The notes under the pieces were generated by a model. That model was not told the origin of the DNA, ran no database searches, and saw nothing but the letters and a program-made list of their open reading frames with translations. Both the position numbers and the translations under genes were made by a program. Shown here in pieces: positions 1 through 8,458 of a stretch of 64,000 bases of DNA; position 1 is the first letter of the stretch; each line of letters begins with the position of its first letter. Source of the DNA: Pyrodictiaceae archaeon (GTDB taxonomy: Archaea > Thermoproteota > Thermoprotei_A > Sulfolobales > WANQ01); NCBI GenBank assembly GCA_015521735.1, contig WANQ01000011.1:46231-110230 (forward strand), in the 5' to 3' direction.

Positions 1-926
1 TTTGTTACTCATCTTATTTAGAGGTTAAAGAAATATACAATGTTGCCAAAGAAGGAATACGAATCAGAAATCATTGTATGTATATTAATGGTCAAGCATT
101 AGAAGTAAATGGATATATCGGCCTTGTCCTAAAGTCAAAGATCCTTGCTGATCCTTATGTAATAGTTCCAATGAGTATCGAAATCACTTGGAGTTCAGGA
201 GACAATGAAAAAATCGAACAAAGGATAGTACTCTTTAGACCCCATATAGTGGTTCATCATATTCCGTCTACAATAAATGTTAAGGTTAAAGATCATAGAT
301 TGGAGATTAGTAATAGAATAGTTATTAAAAACGAGGGTTATGCCACAGCTATAGTAAAGTTTGAGGTTGACCCAAGTAGTGACGTTAAGTTAACAAAACC
401 AGAAGAAATTGAGGAATATGTTAAAAGCTTTTGCGAGCATCTATCTCAAAAACTAAATAGAGTCAAGAAGGAGTTTCCACAATACTCCAATATCGTAAGT
501 AGTTTTGAAGAATTGATGATAAAATTTGCAAAAGGAACATTTACCTTAACTGAGGATTTTCTGTCACATACCAGAGAGGTGTTTAATGCATTACTAGATG
601 CTATGGAGAAAGATGAAGTATTTGCACGTGCACTTATTTCAGCTATAGTAGGAGCATATATTGCTGCTATAAACATATTGACAGAATTTAGAGCTTTACT
701 TGAATACCTTAGATCTATAGCTAAAAATAGAGTATTATTGGTAAATGCTATGCACATGCTTGAACTTCAACCCGGATCAAATCTCTTGAAAGGCTATATT
801 CGAGTGCACGACCTTGCAGGAAACGTTTATAGTCCTATACACGTTGAGCTTCAAATAAACGTTAACAATCCCGAAAGCATTAAGGTGCCAGTATATGAAC
901 TATTTCAGTGGGGTGAGCAACCATAG
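1..926 (+). CDS. Hypothetical protein, 5'-truncated by the window edge
   Basis: I do not recognise this protein. An ATG lies at 78, but the same frame is open without a stop back to the first bases of the window, and that upstream translation looks like coding sequence, so the gene probably starts outside the window. The visible part has a beta-rich N-terminal half (to about residue 100), a helical middle (about residues 105-225) and a beta-rich end. The stop at 924-926 overlaps the open frame of the next gene, which suggests an operon. It lies in the presumed integrated element. Function unknown. Confidence 0.6.
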   Translation, partial: CYSSYLEVKEIYNVAKEGIRIRNHCMYINGQALEVNGYIGLVLKSKILADPYVIVPMSIEITWSSGDNEKIEQRIVLFRPHIVVHHIPSTINVKVKDHRLEISNRIVIKNEGYATAIVKFEVDPSSDVKLTKPEEIEEYVKSFCEHLSQKLNRVKKEFPQYSNIVSSFEELMIKFAKGTFTLTEDFLSHTREVFNALLDAMEKDEVFARALISAIVGAYIAAINILTEFRALLEYLRSIAKNRVLLVNAMHMLELQPGSNLLKGYIRVHDLAGNVYSPIHVELQINVNNPESIKVPVYELFQWGEQP

Positions 927-1916
927 CAACTGAACTGTTAACTAGTGTTATTTATCGTCAACTTGCTGAGAAGACTCTTAATCTGACCGCCAAAATATTA
1001 ACGAATGTACTTAAAGAAATCAAAAGCGATATAGAAATTCTTGATCAAGAACTTGTATTTCAATGTCCACAAAACACAGGCAGGCTTGACCTCATTTTTC
1101 AATTAAAGAAAGGGATTATCTCTATAAGAAAGAAGAGAAAATTCAATATACCAGCACTACGCAATGTCTACGTCAAACCTGTAATATCATTTAGAGATGT
1201 GACAAACGAGAGTATCCGCTTTATTTCTCGTGAGAGCTTTGAACTTATTTATGGGAAGCTAAGTGAGGATGTTCCCTACATTCTTGGAATAGAATTTGAT
1301 ATTGAGAATCCTAATTTTATAGATCGCTTAGTACATCGAAAGGTACTAGAAGACTCCATTGAGGATCAAAGAAGATACTGGCTCCACGCTCAGTTAAGGT
1401 TTGTGAAAGGATTAGAAAAAGTGTTTTCGAATATTAGAATAAATGACCTTAATTTTGATGTTACAGTTGCAGTTCATGAAGATGTACGGGTATCGATACC
1501 GTCAACATTTAAAAAAGAACTTGAACTCGTTGTACAATGGCTTAGGGAGACACATAGAGAGAAAACAACGGTTATCCTTAGAACATTTAAAGCTTCTTAG
1601 GAGGAGGGACTCAACTAAGAGAGATGTTTTAGAGCTACTGAAAAGATTACAAGATTTATTCCTTCCTATAGTCTTCAAGAAATTTATTGAAGTAAGAGAT
1701 GATTTCCGATACCATGATTGTAAAAGAGGTACAGATTACTATTCAGCACCATTTCCTACATGGCCTAAATTCATGATAATAACCACAAGAACTGATCTAT
1801 CTATAGATAAACCAGCAGCCGTAGGCTATTTAGACTTCCACTATAAGCAGTTTAGATCAGAAATAGAACGATTATTTAGTAAATATTATGGTCGAAGATT
1901 TAGTAAGCAATTATAA
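917..1916 (+). pseudogene. Frameshifted hypothetical gene
   Basis: An open frame runs from just after a stop at 914-916 to the TAG at 1598-1600, with coding-like amino-acid content from the start. It has no ATG, GTG or TTG before a GTG at 1199. Just before that stop, good coding potential passes to the +1 frame and runs on to about 1914. The +1 frame has no start codon near the junction. The simplest reading is one protein of roughly 330 residues interrupted by an indel at about 1570-1600. A sequencing error or programmed frameshift cannot be excluded. The missing start codon may be a second lesion. No family recognised; probably cotranscribed with the preceding gene. Confidence 0.45.
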
Positions 1917-2016
1917 TTATTTCATCATAATATATATATCGGAGTAATTGAACCTCTCCTTATTGCCGACTTAACTCTTAAGCTAGGCTTTTAACCATTA
2001 GCTTTACGACAACTTA

Positions 2017-2120
2017 GTACACCCAGTACTGTTACGACCACAGCTATAAGATCTTATCAAATGAATGGTATAATATCATGCAAACTACAGGTCTACACTA
2101 TCTACTGTCTACGTAGATAG
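2017..2120. promoter_or_regulatory. Candidate operators upstream of winged-helix gene
   Basis: An 8-bp inverted repeat CTATCTAC / GTAGATAG (2098-2105 and 2113-2120) lies about 40-65 bp before the regulator gene start. Further upstream is a pair of GTAC motifs (2017-2020, 2026-2029). GTAC clusters also occur upstream of the second copy of this regulator at 8103-8155, so they are candidate binding sites. Autoregulation is inferred only. Confidence 0.35.
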
Positions 2121-2161
2121 TAGATTCTAGCTAATTAGTCTAGGTTATAGATACGGTATTC

Positions 2162-2443
2162 GTGTTTCGTATGCCGAAGAGGGCTTTCAACGGTGTATTG
2201 AAGGTCTTAGCATATTTTGCTGATAAGGTAGGCGAAGAGGTAACAATGTATCAGATACAAAGAGAACTAGGTATGAGATACGATACACTTGCAAGAGCAG
2301 TCGAAGTACTAAAGAACGTAGGATTCCTAGAAGAAAGAATAGACCCTGGACCTCCTGCTCGTAGATTAGTTAGGCTAACGGAGAAAGGTCGGCAAGCAGC
2401 ACAATATGCGAGGGAACTACTTAGGCTAGCTGGAATATTATAG
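2162..2443 (+). CDS. Winged-helix DNA-binding protein (copy A)
   Basis: This is a small winged-helix protein of about 90 residues, probably a transcription regulator. An HTH covers about residues 30-60, and a wing-like segment with DPGPPARRLVRLTEKG precedes a C-terminal helix. The start is GTG 2162 or, equally possible, ATG 2171. It heads a two-gene cassette with the membrane protein that begins 40 bp downstream. It is clearly homologous to the broken regulator at 7816-8098, with which it shares the DPGPPARRL and LTEKGRQAAQ segments, and that gene is likewise followed by a membrane protein gene. Inverted repeats upstream suggest autoregulation. Confidence 0.75.
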   Translation: MFRMPKRAFNGVLKVLAYFADKVGEEVTMYQIQRELGMRYDTLARAVEVLKNVGFLEERIDPGPPARRLVRLTEKGRQAAQYARELLRLAGIL

Positions 2444-2483
2444 GGTAAGCACACTTCAATGATGCCATGAGGGCTTAGAATTC

Positions 2484-3152
2484 ATGGTTATTGATAAAGG
2501 TGCTGTATGCATACTTACAATGATATTCACTATAACCATTATGAATGCCTTAGCTTACTGTGATCGGGAGAAGTGCTGTACATACTTTAATAACTATATA
2601 CGCGTATGTATTGGCTGTGCGTCTAAAATACTTTACCAAGGTCTAAGAATTACATTTTATGCACTCGTAAAACAATACATATCATTTCTATTAATGTTTA
2701 ACGCAACATATATATTTATTAGCGCTTTAGCTAGCCTGGTTTTCAATGCATCAGAGAGTGAAGTAAAAGTTGTTTCATTACTTTTAAGCGCTTTATGTAG
2801 CTCGATTTACGTGTCCCGTGATGTTATACTTAATAAGCTCAAAGGTCTTAGGAAGGGTAGGATTCGCTGGATCTCCTGGTTTACATTACTACATTTTTCT
2901 TGGCTATTACCTGTAGTCTTAATTGCCTATAGAATCTCAACGGATCCTAGTTTAGGTTCTCTAGCAATGTCTTTTCTAATATTACTGATATTAGTATACA
3001 TGTTCCTAGCCGTTGAACACTATCGTAATTTGTATAAGACTAGAGCACTGACATGCTATTACATAGGGAAATCACAAATTAAACGTAAACCTATAATAGT
3101 CTTATACCTTGTATTAGGCGCTATCTCTATTCTTGCGGCAATCTGTCGCTAA
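2484..3152 (+). CDS. Polytopic membrane protein of cassette A
   Basis: This 222-residue protein has about five or six hydrophobic segments (roughly residues 5-25, 65-90, 95-112, 130-150, 158-178 and 203-221) and several cysteines near the N-terminus (CDREKCC, CIGC). No family recognised. It follows the winged-helix gene by 40 bp and is probably cotranscribed with it. The second cassette (6920-8098) has the same layout with an unrelated-looking membrane protein. A role as a membrane effector or sensor controlled by the small regulator is inference. Confidence 0.6.
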   Translation: MVIDKGAVCILTMIFTITIMNALAYCDREKCCTYFNNYIRVCIGCASKILYQGLRITFYALVKQYISFLLMFNATYIFISALASLVFNASESEVKVVSLLLSALCSSIYVSRDVILNKLKGLRKGRIRWISWFTLLHFSWLLPVVLIAYRISTDPSLGSLAMSFLILLILVYMFLAVEHYRNLYKTRALTCYYIGKSQIKRKPIIVLYLVLGAISILAAICR

Positions 3153-3544
3153 TAGATATTGTTAGTTTAGTAAAGGGTCTCACCTTAATAGTTACCTTGT
3201 TGAATAGGAATATGAAGTATTTGAGCTATAATATTTTAGCCTCTAAGTGCCTGCTGGATTAGCTATAACTGAGATCATGTAGCTTTATAATTAATTTCAA
3301 ACATTCTTCAATCCAGACTGTGTTCGGACTCCTCTTGGGTTGTCATTAAGGGGTGCTTGGGGGTAACTTTCCTACCTTAGCTTATGCAGGGTAAACATCT
3401 ACTCCAACGCAAAATGGGTATAGGTAATCAACTACGCTGGGAACTACTATTCACCCATGGGAAACTAGTGGGTTCACGGCATGTAGTTGACGGCTACGCA
3501 TAGTTTCCTGTTAAAAGCACCCTATCTCTATTAGGGGCACGGAA
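3153..3544. other. Gene-poor block with interleaved inverted repeats
   Basis: No convincing gene is seen. From about 3330 the sequence becomes richer in G+C and in self-complementarity. TCAACTAC (3428-3435) matches GTAGTTGA (3483-3490), and GGAAACTA (3460-3467) matches TAGTTTCC (3501-3508). The two pairs cross, so as RNA they would form a pseudoknot or two alternative hairpins. CCCTA/TAGGG follows at about 3520-3536. A short open frame ending at about 3366 could be the tail of a decayed transposon protein. This may be a remnant of an IS605-type element or an unknown structured RNA. Confidence 0.3.
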
Positions 3545-3730
3545 TTGAAGTGTACGGATGCCTCAATCATGGGCTTACTTGAGTACATAGAGCTGAGGAT
3601 ACAGGAGAAGGCCAGAGAACTCAGAATACCCGAGGAGAAGATAAGACAACTAGTAATGGAAATAGAGAAGATCAGGATAAGGATAAGAGACCAAGGATTC
3701 CACGAACTAGAAGAGAGCTTAGGACTTTAA
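3545..3730 (+). CDS. Small hypothetical helical protein
   Basis: This short open frame (61 codons from TTG 3545; 53 from ATG 3569, which I prefer) encodes a charged, almost entirely helical peptide with heptad-like spacing and an ARELRIPEEKIRQL segment. It could form a coiled coil. No family recognised. It sits between the structured block and the operator-controlled operon at 3922. Codon content is gene-like, but its short length keeps confidence low. Confidence 0.35.
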   Translation: MKCTDASIMGLLEYIELRIQEKARELRIPEEKIRQLVMEIEKIRIRIRDQGFHELEESLGL

Positions 3731-3856
3731 CCTAAGTAATTCATAGCTCATTTTCTTCAAATCTTTTGTTTTGTAATAACTATGTTCTTATACCATAGTG
3801 AATAATGAATCATAAATGGTTAAAGGCACTTTTGTCTGACCATATGAGTAATTGTG

Positions 3857-3889
3857 GTAGTAGGTATGTAACATTTATATACCTACTAC
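3857..3889. promoter_or_regulatory. 11-bp inverted repeat enclosing a TATA box
   Basis: GTAGTAGGTAT (3857-3867) and ATACCTACTAC (3879-3889) are perfect inverted repeats 11 bp apart. The TATA box, TTTATATA (3874-3881), lies between and partly within them. A protein bound here would block TBP/TFB. The downstream gene encodes a multi-winged-helix protein, which makes autorepression the obvious model. Transcription should begin near 3903, about 20 nt before the GTG start at 3922. Confidence 0.7.
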
Positions 3890-3921
3890 TGTAATCACTT
3901 ACACAGACAGAGAGTGGGAGC

Positions 3922-5697
3922 GTGAACCCACACAAAGCACCGCGTCAGTCGGAAACCCTTATGGTACTCGAATACTACCGACGATTAGGATTGTATCCAT
4001 TAAAGTTAGAGGAAATACAACTACATACAGGATTAAATCCTGATAGAACTCGTAGGCTTCTTAAGGATCTAGAAAAGAAAGGTTTAGTTATAATCAAAAA
4101 TAACGATACAGTAGAACTCACAGTAAAGGGTATAAGAAGTGCAAATGAAGTATTTATTAGAGTCTTTGGCAGAACAATAGCTAAAGACGATTTAAATAAA
4201 CCGGTTGATGAGCTATTAAAAGAATTCAGAAAACGTCTAATACTTAGATCTAACAAACCAGTAAGATCTCTCGATTCATGGTTAAACATACCTAATATTA
4301 TTACTACATTTAAACCAACTAGCCTGAGTGTCAGTGAAGCAATAATAAGAATGTTTAGTAGCGAAGGAAAACTACTAATAGGTGACTCGTGGGCCCTAGG
4401 GGCAGATCTAGAACATGCTGTCGTACGTCTTGAGAGGCAAGAGGCGGGCGTCTACGCGCACTACGCTAAGGATTTATCATGGGTTATAAGAAACCACCGG
4501 CTCCTCGCAGTAACATTACCACTATGGTATACTGGAAAACCAGTAAGCTATAACGCACTACGGGAGGCAATAGGTGCTAGCTGGTATTGGCCCAACTTGA
4601 AGAGAACCTCTAAGGATCTAGGATTCTACATAGATGAGGCGGCAAGTCACAACCTATTACTTAAACAATCATTAGGCTATGAGATAATATTAACACCAGT
4701 AGATACTGGTGTAGTGAAGCTTATAGAGAAAATATTAAACGTGCTGGAAAGCCCAACAATGTACATAGCACAACGCTGGCCTACGAGAGTACTAGAAGCA
4801 GCAGTGTATAGTTGCATAATAAGAAATCTAGTATCATTGGATGAATTACTCAATAATCCACCAGGAAATAGTACCCTTGCAGAAATATATAGCTACATGA
4901 GTCCTCAAGACTATAGGAGGTACGTGGAAAGAGCTGTTAAAACACTCAGGGAGATAGGCATAGTCGAAGAAATAAATGGATACCTAATCCCTACACGTGT
5001 ACTACGATACGAGCCAGCACTAAAAGATGTATTAAGAAAATATGAAGAAAACATAGTACTACAATTACTTAGAGCCCTTGTAGCAATAAGACCTTATCCA
5101 ACAATAGACGATATAGCTAGGACTATGAAGGTAAACAAGTACTCTCTGCAAAACACCTTACGTATGCTTCATGAGCGCGGAATAATAATAATGACCGTAA
5201 ATGGGGTTCTCACTCCATATCACGTAGCATATTACACTATGGATCCTCTCCCAAGAGACCAGAAGAAGAACTATGGAAATGAAGCGTTGATAAGAGTATC
5301 ATCACCGATACTCGCATTATACTTTTCAGAGATAAAGAAAACTATAAGTGAAGGCGATTGGGAAACCATAGTCAACTTGCTCGAGGAACTAGCTAAGAAC
5401 CGTAGAGTAGATGTAAATGATCTTCCATCACGCATAGTACTAAAACTGTCAAGACTATTTAACTTAATGGAGGACTTCAAGATAGTAAGAATACATGATA
5501 GCGAAATAGAATTGAATGATGATAAATCCCTTAACAATATCCTATTAGTCTTAAGGGACATACCCATAAGGGAATACGTGGACATCGCAAAAAACATTGA
5601 GAAATACCAAGTAAGGCGAAAGATAAACGAAGAAATATCAACGCTCAAGCAATTAATAGTTGAAAGTTACAAGAGGGGAGTACGGCCTCAAGCCTAG
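3922..5697 (+). CDS. Multi-winged-helix protein
   Basis: This 591-residue protein starts at GTG 3922. It has an N-terminal winged helix (about residues 10-75, with a DRTRRLLKDLEKKGLV recognition segment) and a second HTH at about residues 385-435 (TIDDIARTMKVNKYSLQNTL). A third winged-helix-like stretch is likely around residues 310-360. The middle is unassigned. It heads an operon with the DUF3800 gene, which starts 23 bp after its stop behind a strong Shine-Dalgarno site. The TATA box lies inside an 11-bp inverted repeat, so the protein probably represses its own operon. A catalytic function is not apparent. It resembles large archaeal HTH proteins of mobile elements only in general layout. 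Confidence 0.65.
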   Translation: MNPHKAPRQSETLMVLEYYRRLGLYPLKLEEIQLHTGLNPDRTRRLLKDLEKKGLVIIKNNDTVELTVKGIRSANEVFIRVFGRTIAKDDLNKPVDELLKEFRKRLILRSNKPVRSLDSWLNIPNIITTFKPTSLSVSEAIIRMFSSEGKLLIGDSWALGADLEHAVVRLERQEAGVYAHYAKDLSWVIRNHRLLAVTLPLWYTGKPVSYNALREAIGASWYWPNLKRTSKDLGFYIDEAASHNLLLKQSLGYEIILTPVDTGVVKLIEKILNVLESPTMYIAQRWPTRVLEAAVYSCIIRNLVSLDELLNNPPGNSTLAEIYSYMSPQDYRRYVERAVKTLREIGIVEEINGYLIPTRVLRYEPALKDVLRKYEENIVLQLLRALVAIRPYPTIDDIARTMKVNKYSLQNTLRMLHERGIIIMTVNGVLTPYHVAYYTMDPLPRDQKKNYGNEALIRVSSPILALYFSEIKKTISEGDWETIVNLLEELAKNRRVDVNDLPSRIVLKLSRLFNLMEDFKIVRIHDSEIELNDDKSLNNILLVLRDIPIREYVDIAKNIEKYQVRRKINEEISTLKQLIVESYKRGVRPQA

Positions 5698-5719
5698 GAG
5701 ACCTTGGAGGTGGCTAGTA

Positions 5720-6493
5720 ATGTCGAATAACATACTCTTCGCATTCATCGACGAAAGCGGTCAACCATATCAGTTAGATGAAGGACCTTATGTTTTAGCG
5801 GCTGCAACAGTAGCCCCATATAATCTTGTTAGAGTTGAGGGCAACATACGTAGCTACCTAACTCGGTGGAGTCATAGACTTGGCAGGGATATACCAGAGA
5901 TACATGCTAGAGAGATTATTCAAGGAGAATCACCTCCGCCTAGAACTCTTCAGCAGAATCCTAGAAGGATAAACTGGAGAAGAGTAGATCCAAGAATAAG
6001 GCAAGAAGTTATAGATAGGTTCTCAGAGCTAATAGCTTCTCAACCTATTCTTCTAAACATAGTGGTTGTTGAAAAACGTCCTGGTGTAAGAATTCATTCA
6101 CAGTATGGTGTGAGAACACGAGCTTTAACGTATCTAATTGAGAGAGTACTTATGTCTGGAAGGACTCCCAGGATCCTATTATTATCTATTGATAGTGCTG
6201 CATTACGCCAAGATACACAGCTTCAAATAGAGGTATTGAACGCATTAAGTAGAGTTAGAGTAAAACATCAAGCCAGGGTTTTCATAAGCTTTGAGGACTC
6301 CGAGAACAGCCCCATAATCCAAATAGCTGATGTCGTAGCCTATATTATAAGGAATGTAAGGATGCACCGATACACCATAGGCAGAATAAATATTGAGAAC
6401 GCTTTTCTCAATATTGAGCGTCGTATAAGAAGATGTCCTGGCACCAACAGGTATGAAAGATGTGGACTAAAAGTGTGGACAATAACACAATGA
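5720..6493 (+). CDS. DUF3800 family protein
   Basis: The FAFIDESG motif near the N-terminus and a late acidic stretch (DSENSPIIQIADVVAYIIR) identify the DUF3800 family, predicted to have an RNase H-like fold and found in phages, mobile elements and defence-like loci. Its activity has not been established to my knowledge. The start at ATG 5720 is chosen because GGAGGTG lies at 5705-5711; a longer frame from 5660 would overlap the upstream gene. The protein has 257 residues. It is cotranscribed with the winged-helix gene and followed within 16 bp by two tandem hairpins. The conserved D and E of FIDESG (residues 11 and 12) are present. Confidence 0.75.
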   Translation: MSNNILFAFIDESGQPYQLDEGPYVLAAATVAPYNLVRVEGNIRSYLTRWSHRLGRDIPEIHAREIIQGESPPPRTLQQNPRRINWRRVDPRIRQEVIDRFSELIASQPILLNIVVVEKRPGVRIHSQYGVRTRALTYLIERVLMSGRTPRILLLSIDSAALRQDTQLQIEVLNALSRVRVKHQARVFISFEDSENSPIIQIADVVAYIIRNVRMHRYTIGRINIENAFLNIERRIRRCPGTNRYERCGLKVWTITQ

Positions 6494-6508
6494 TGTACAA
6501 ACATGAAA

Positions 6509-6548
6509 CCCTCGGAGTCCGCCCCCAGAAGGGGGCTACCTCCGAGGG
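6509..6548. repeat. GC-rich hairpin 1 with 3x3 internal loop
   Basis: The outer stem CCCTCGGAG / CTCCGAGGG (9 bp) encloses an internal loop TCC/TAC, an inner stem GCCCCC/GGGGGC (6 bp) and an AGAA loop. The next hairpin has the same architecture with compensating base changes. It lies 15 bp after the DUF3800 stop codon. Confidence 0.8.
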
Positions 6549-6549
6549 C

Positions 6550-6586
6550 GCCTCGGGTCCGCCCCTCTAGGGGGCTACCCCGAGGC
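6550..6586. repeat. GC-rich hairpin 2 with the same internal loop
   Basis: The outer stem GCCTCGGG / CCCGAGGC (8 bp) encloses internal loop TCC/TAC and inner stem GCCCC/GGGGC, with a short TCTAG loop. The stems differ from hairpin 1 while keeping pairing, and the internal-loop bases are identical. This is what selection on a folded RNA or single-stranded DNA would give. No T-run follows, so it is not a typical archaeal terminator. Confidence 0.8.
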
Positions 6587-6919
6587 TTAAGGACAGTGTT
6601 TCCCGTATATAATATGGAGACTCAGGTATTTAAGTGCTGTGCGCACAGCTGTGATAACATTCAATTGTACAGTACAGTTTTATTTCTTTCATAGTGTTTC
6701 ATGATTCCATATAAAACACTTAGGTATAATGTAGACCTCCATATCATTTAACATATGCTTCAAAGAGCCCAAGTGCAAGAGAGCGGCTTAGAAACTATAT
6801 CAAACACCTTGTGAAGAATGCGCCAAAGAATTACAAGACACCAAAGAAGCTTTGGTTCAAGTCAACAAGAGTTATAGCAGGACCTGAATCCTTCTTTAAA
6901 AGAACATCATAGCCTTAGA

Positions 6920-7819
6920 TCACAACCTACATATGTCATGTACGTGACGCTCTATTTCGCGTATCAGATTTTCTTCTATTATCTTAACGTATTGTTTAAG
7001 CTCTTTAAGGAAAGATTCAGCTCTTCCATAGAATATTGGAAGTAGTGCTGGAAACAGGCAACGGCTCCATATTTCATCCATAGTCTTCTCGTCTAAATAG
7101 ACATATATGAAAATAAATGTATAATTCTCTATCCTTGGAAATACTATAATGACATCAGTAATTAGACGTGAATCCTGATGCTTCTTAATATAGGGTAATC
7201 TCCATAACGGTGTTATTGATTTAAAATGTAATGATTCTATAGCTTTTTCCCCTCCAAAAGCCTGTATTTTAGATGTGTCTTCTAACTTTCTTAATAGATA
7301 CTTATTTTCATCGATGTCGAGAGCTATAGGAGAACCAATTATATTAATATTACGTAGATATTCACGGGAAAGGCCTACAGCTATACATTGATCTACAGCT
7401 TTACTAAGACTGAAATCAACTATCTCTTTAAACTCGTAAAGCTTCTCTTTTATCTTACATGGTAAGATAATTGTGACAAAGGGGCGTAAGTATACTGGTT
7501 TTAGCGATACCTTAATTTCAACGTTATGTCTACCCCTTATTGGAACTATCTTAGCCTCATACTTTACTGACAACATAACAGGTACTATTGATTCTAGTAT
7601 CAAAATGTACAAGAAGAATAATATTGATGAAGCCATCACTATTATGAGTAGGGAAAGAGGGTATCGTACTTGAAACCATACTAATATTAGGCCTATTAGC
7701 GAAGCTGTAAATACCGAGTACCATGCATAGTACATGGTTCTACCATGATTTAATATGTCTTCGATCTCGTCTATTACTATAATTTTATCTTGCATTATGA
7801 TTACCTTACTTTGAATCAC
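6920..7819 (-). CDS. Membrane protein of cassette B
   Basis: This 299-residue protein has two adjacent hydrophobic segments (about residues 30-50 and 54-80) followed by a large soluble domain with mixed beta/alpha character, probably cytoplasmic. The start is GTG 7819, which overlaps the stop of the upstream regulator (TGTGA overlap) and indicates translational coupling. No family recognised. It forms a two-gene cassette with the frameshifted winged-helix gene, mirroring cassette A at 2162-3152. Confidence 0.6.
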   Translation of the reverse strand: MIQSKVIIMQDKIIVIDEIEDILNHGRTMYYAWYSVFTASLIGLILVWFQVRYPLSLLIIVMASSILFFLYILILESIVPVMLSVKYEAKIVPIRGRHNVEIKVSLKPVYLRPFVTIILPCKIKEKLYEFKEIVDFSLSKAVDQCIAVGLSREYLRNINIIGSPIALDIDENKYLLRKLEDTSKIQAFGGEKAIESLHFKSITPLWRLPYIKKHQDSRLITDVIIVFPRIENYTFIFIYVYLDEKTMDEIWSRCLFPALLPIFYGRAESFLKELKQYVKIIEENLIREIERHVHDICRL

Positions 7820-8098
7820 AATAAACCAGCTAGCTTTAGGAGCTCTCTTGCGTGTTGTGCTGCTTGTCTACCCTTCTCGGTCAACTTTATCAGCCGGCGA
7901 GCTGGTGGCCCGGGATCATAGTTTTCTTCAACGAAGCCGTTTTTTCAGTATGTCTACGGCTCTCATTACAGTTCTGTAATTGAGGTTTGTTCCTCTACTT
8001 ATTGATAGTAGTGTTGATTCACCAGCTTCCAGTAAGTATGCTAGAACTCTTAGAGGCCCGTTGAGTCCTCTTGCATTTTCTCTAGACAAGCAATACAC
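7816..8098 (-). pseudogene. Winged-helix DNA-binding protein (copy B), frameshifted
   Basis: From GTG 8098 the minus strand encodes a winged-helix protein that stops early. Removing one base from the A6 tract (T6 on the plus strand, about 7940-7945) joins it to the correct frame and gives a full homologue of the protein at 2162-2443, ending DPGPPARRLIKLTEKG and beyond. The stop at 7816-7818 overlaps the start of the membrane protein gene. It may be a pseudogene, a sequencing error in a homopolymer, or a slippage-dependent gene. Confidence 0.7.
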
Positions 8099-8458
8099 CA
8101 CTGTACTCTATACAATGTACTCTTAATAGTGTAGTCGGTACTATGTACACAGTACACAAAGCTTAAAGCACTATAATAGTAGTATAAGGTCTAAATAGCT
8201 TCTTCTGATTAAGTTGACGTAATGACGTAAATACAATAATAGATGCCTAATGACGTTATACTGTATTATTAGTAGTGAGAGAGTTACTGGAATAACGATG
8301 GCCTCCACGTGACCCTTGCTTAGCATCTAAAGATTATCTCTTAGCGTTGTTATGAGTCTTGCTTTTCTAATACTTGTATACTTGCTGTGCTTTATCTAGG
8401 ATTAAGTCTCTCCGCTTAACTATAGTGTGTGCTAGTGAGATGGAGTGTAGGAGTGTTT
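8099..8458. other. AT-rich intergenic region with short iterated motifs
   Basis: No gene seen. GTAC motifs recur at 8103, 8117, 8138, 8145 and 8152, the last three exactly 7 bp apart in a near-palindrome, just upstream of regulator copy B. TGACGT occurs at 8215, 8223 and 8251. These look like regulator-binding repeats. A replication role is possible but unsupported. Confidence 0.4.

Larger units (their letters stand above)
6494..6919. other. Intergenic region with tandem hairpins and a decayed reading frame
   Basis: Beyond the two hairpins at 6509-6586, this stretch holds an open frame without a proper start (about 6730-6912, plus strand). Its translation is basic and coding-like (ARERLRNYIKHLVKNAPK and onward), which suggests the 3' remnant of a lost gene. 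It converges on the membrane protein gene at 6920. Nothing else is identified. Confidence 0.4.

Noticed and set aside
1600-1625. Ty1/prfB-like programmed +1 frameshift site at TCTTAGGAGG
   Set aside because: The zero-frame codon is UCU, which would re-pair poorly with CUU; the likeness is superficial.
3290-3420. Short open frame read as TnpB C-terminus
   Set aside because: Only about 23 open codons and no DxNAAxN-type motif or zinc cysteines, so an IS605 transposase call cannot be supported.
6503-6694. 63-codon open frame across the hairpin region
   Set aside because: It is a by-product of the GC-rich inverted repeats, low in coding character and without a ribosome-binding site.
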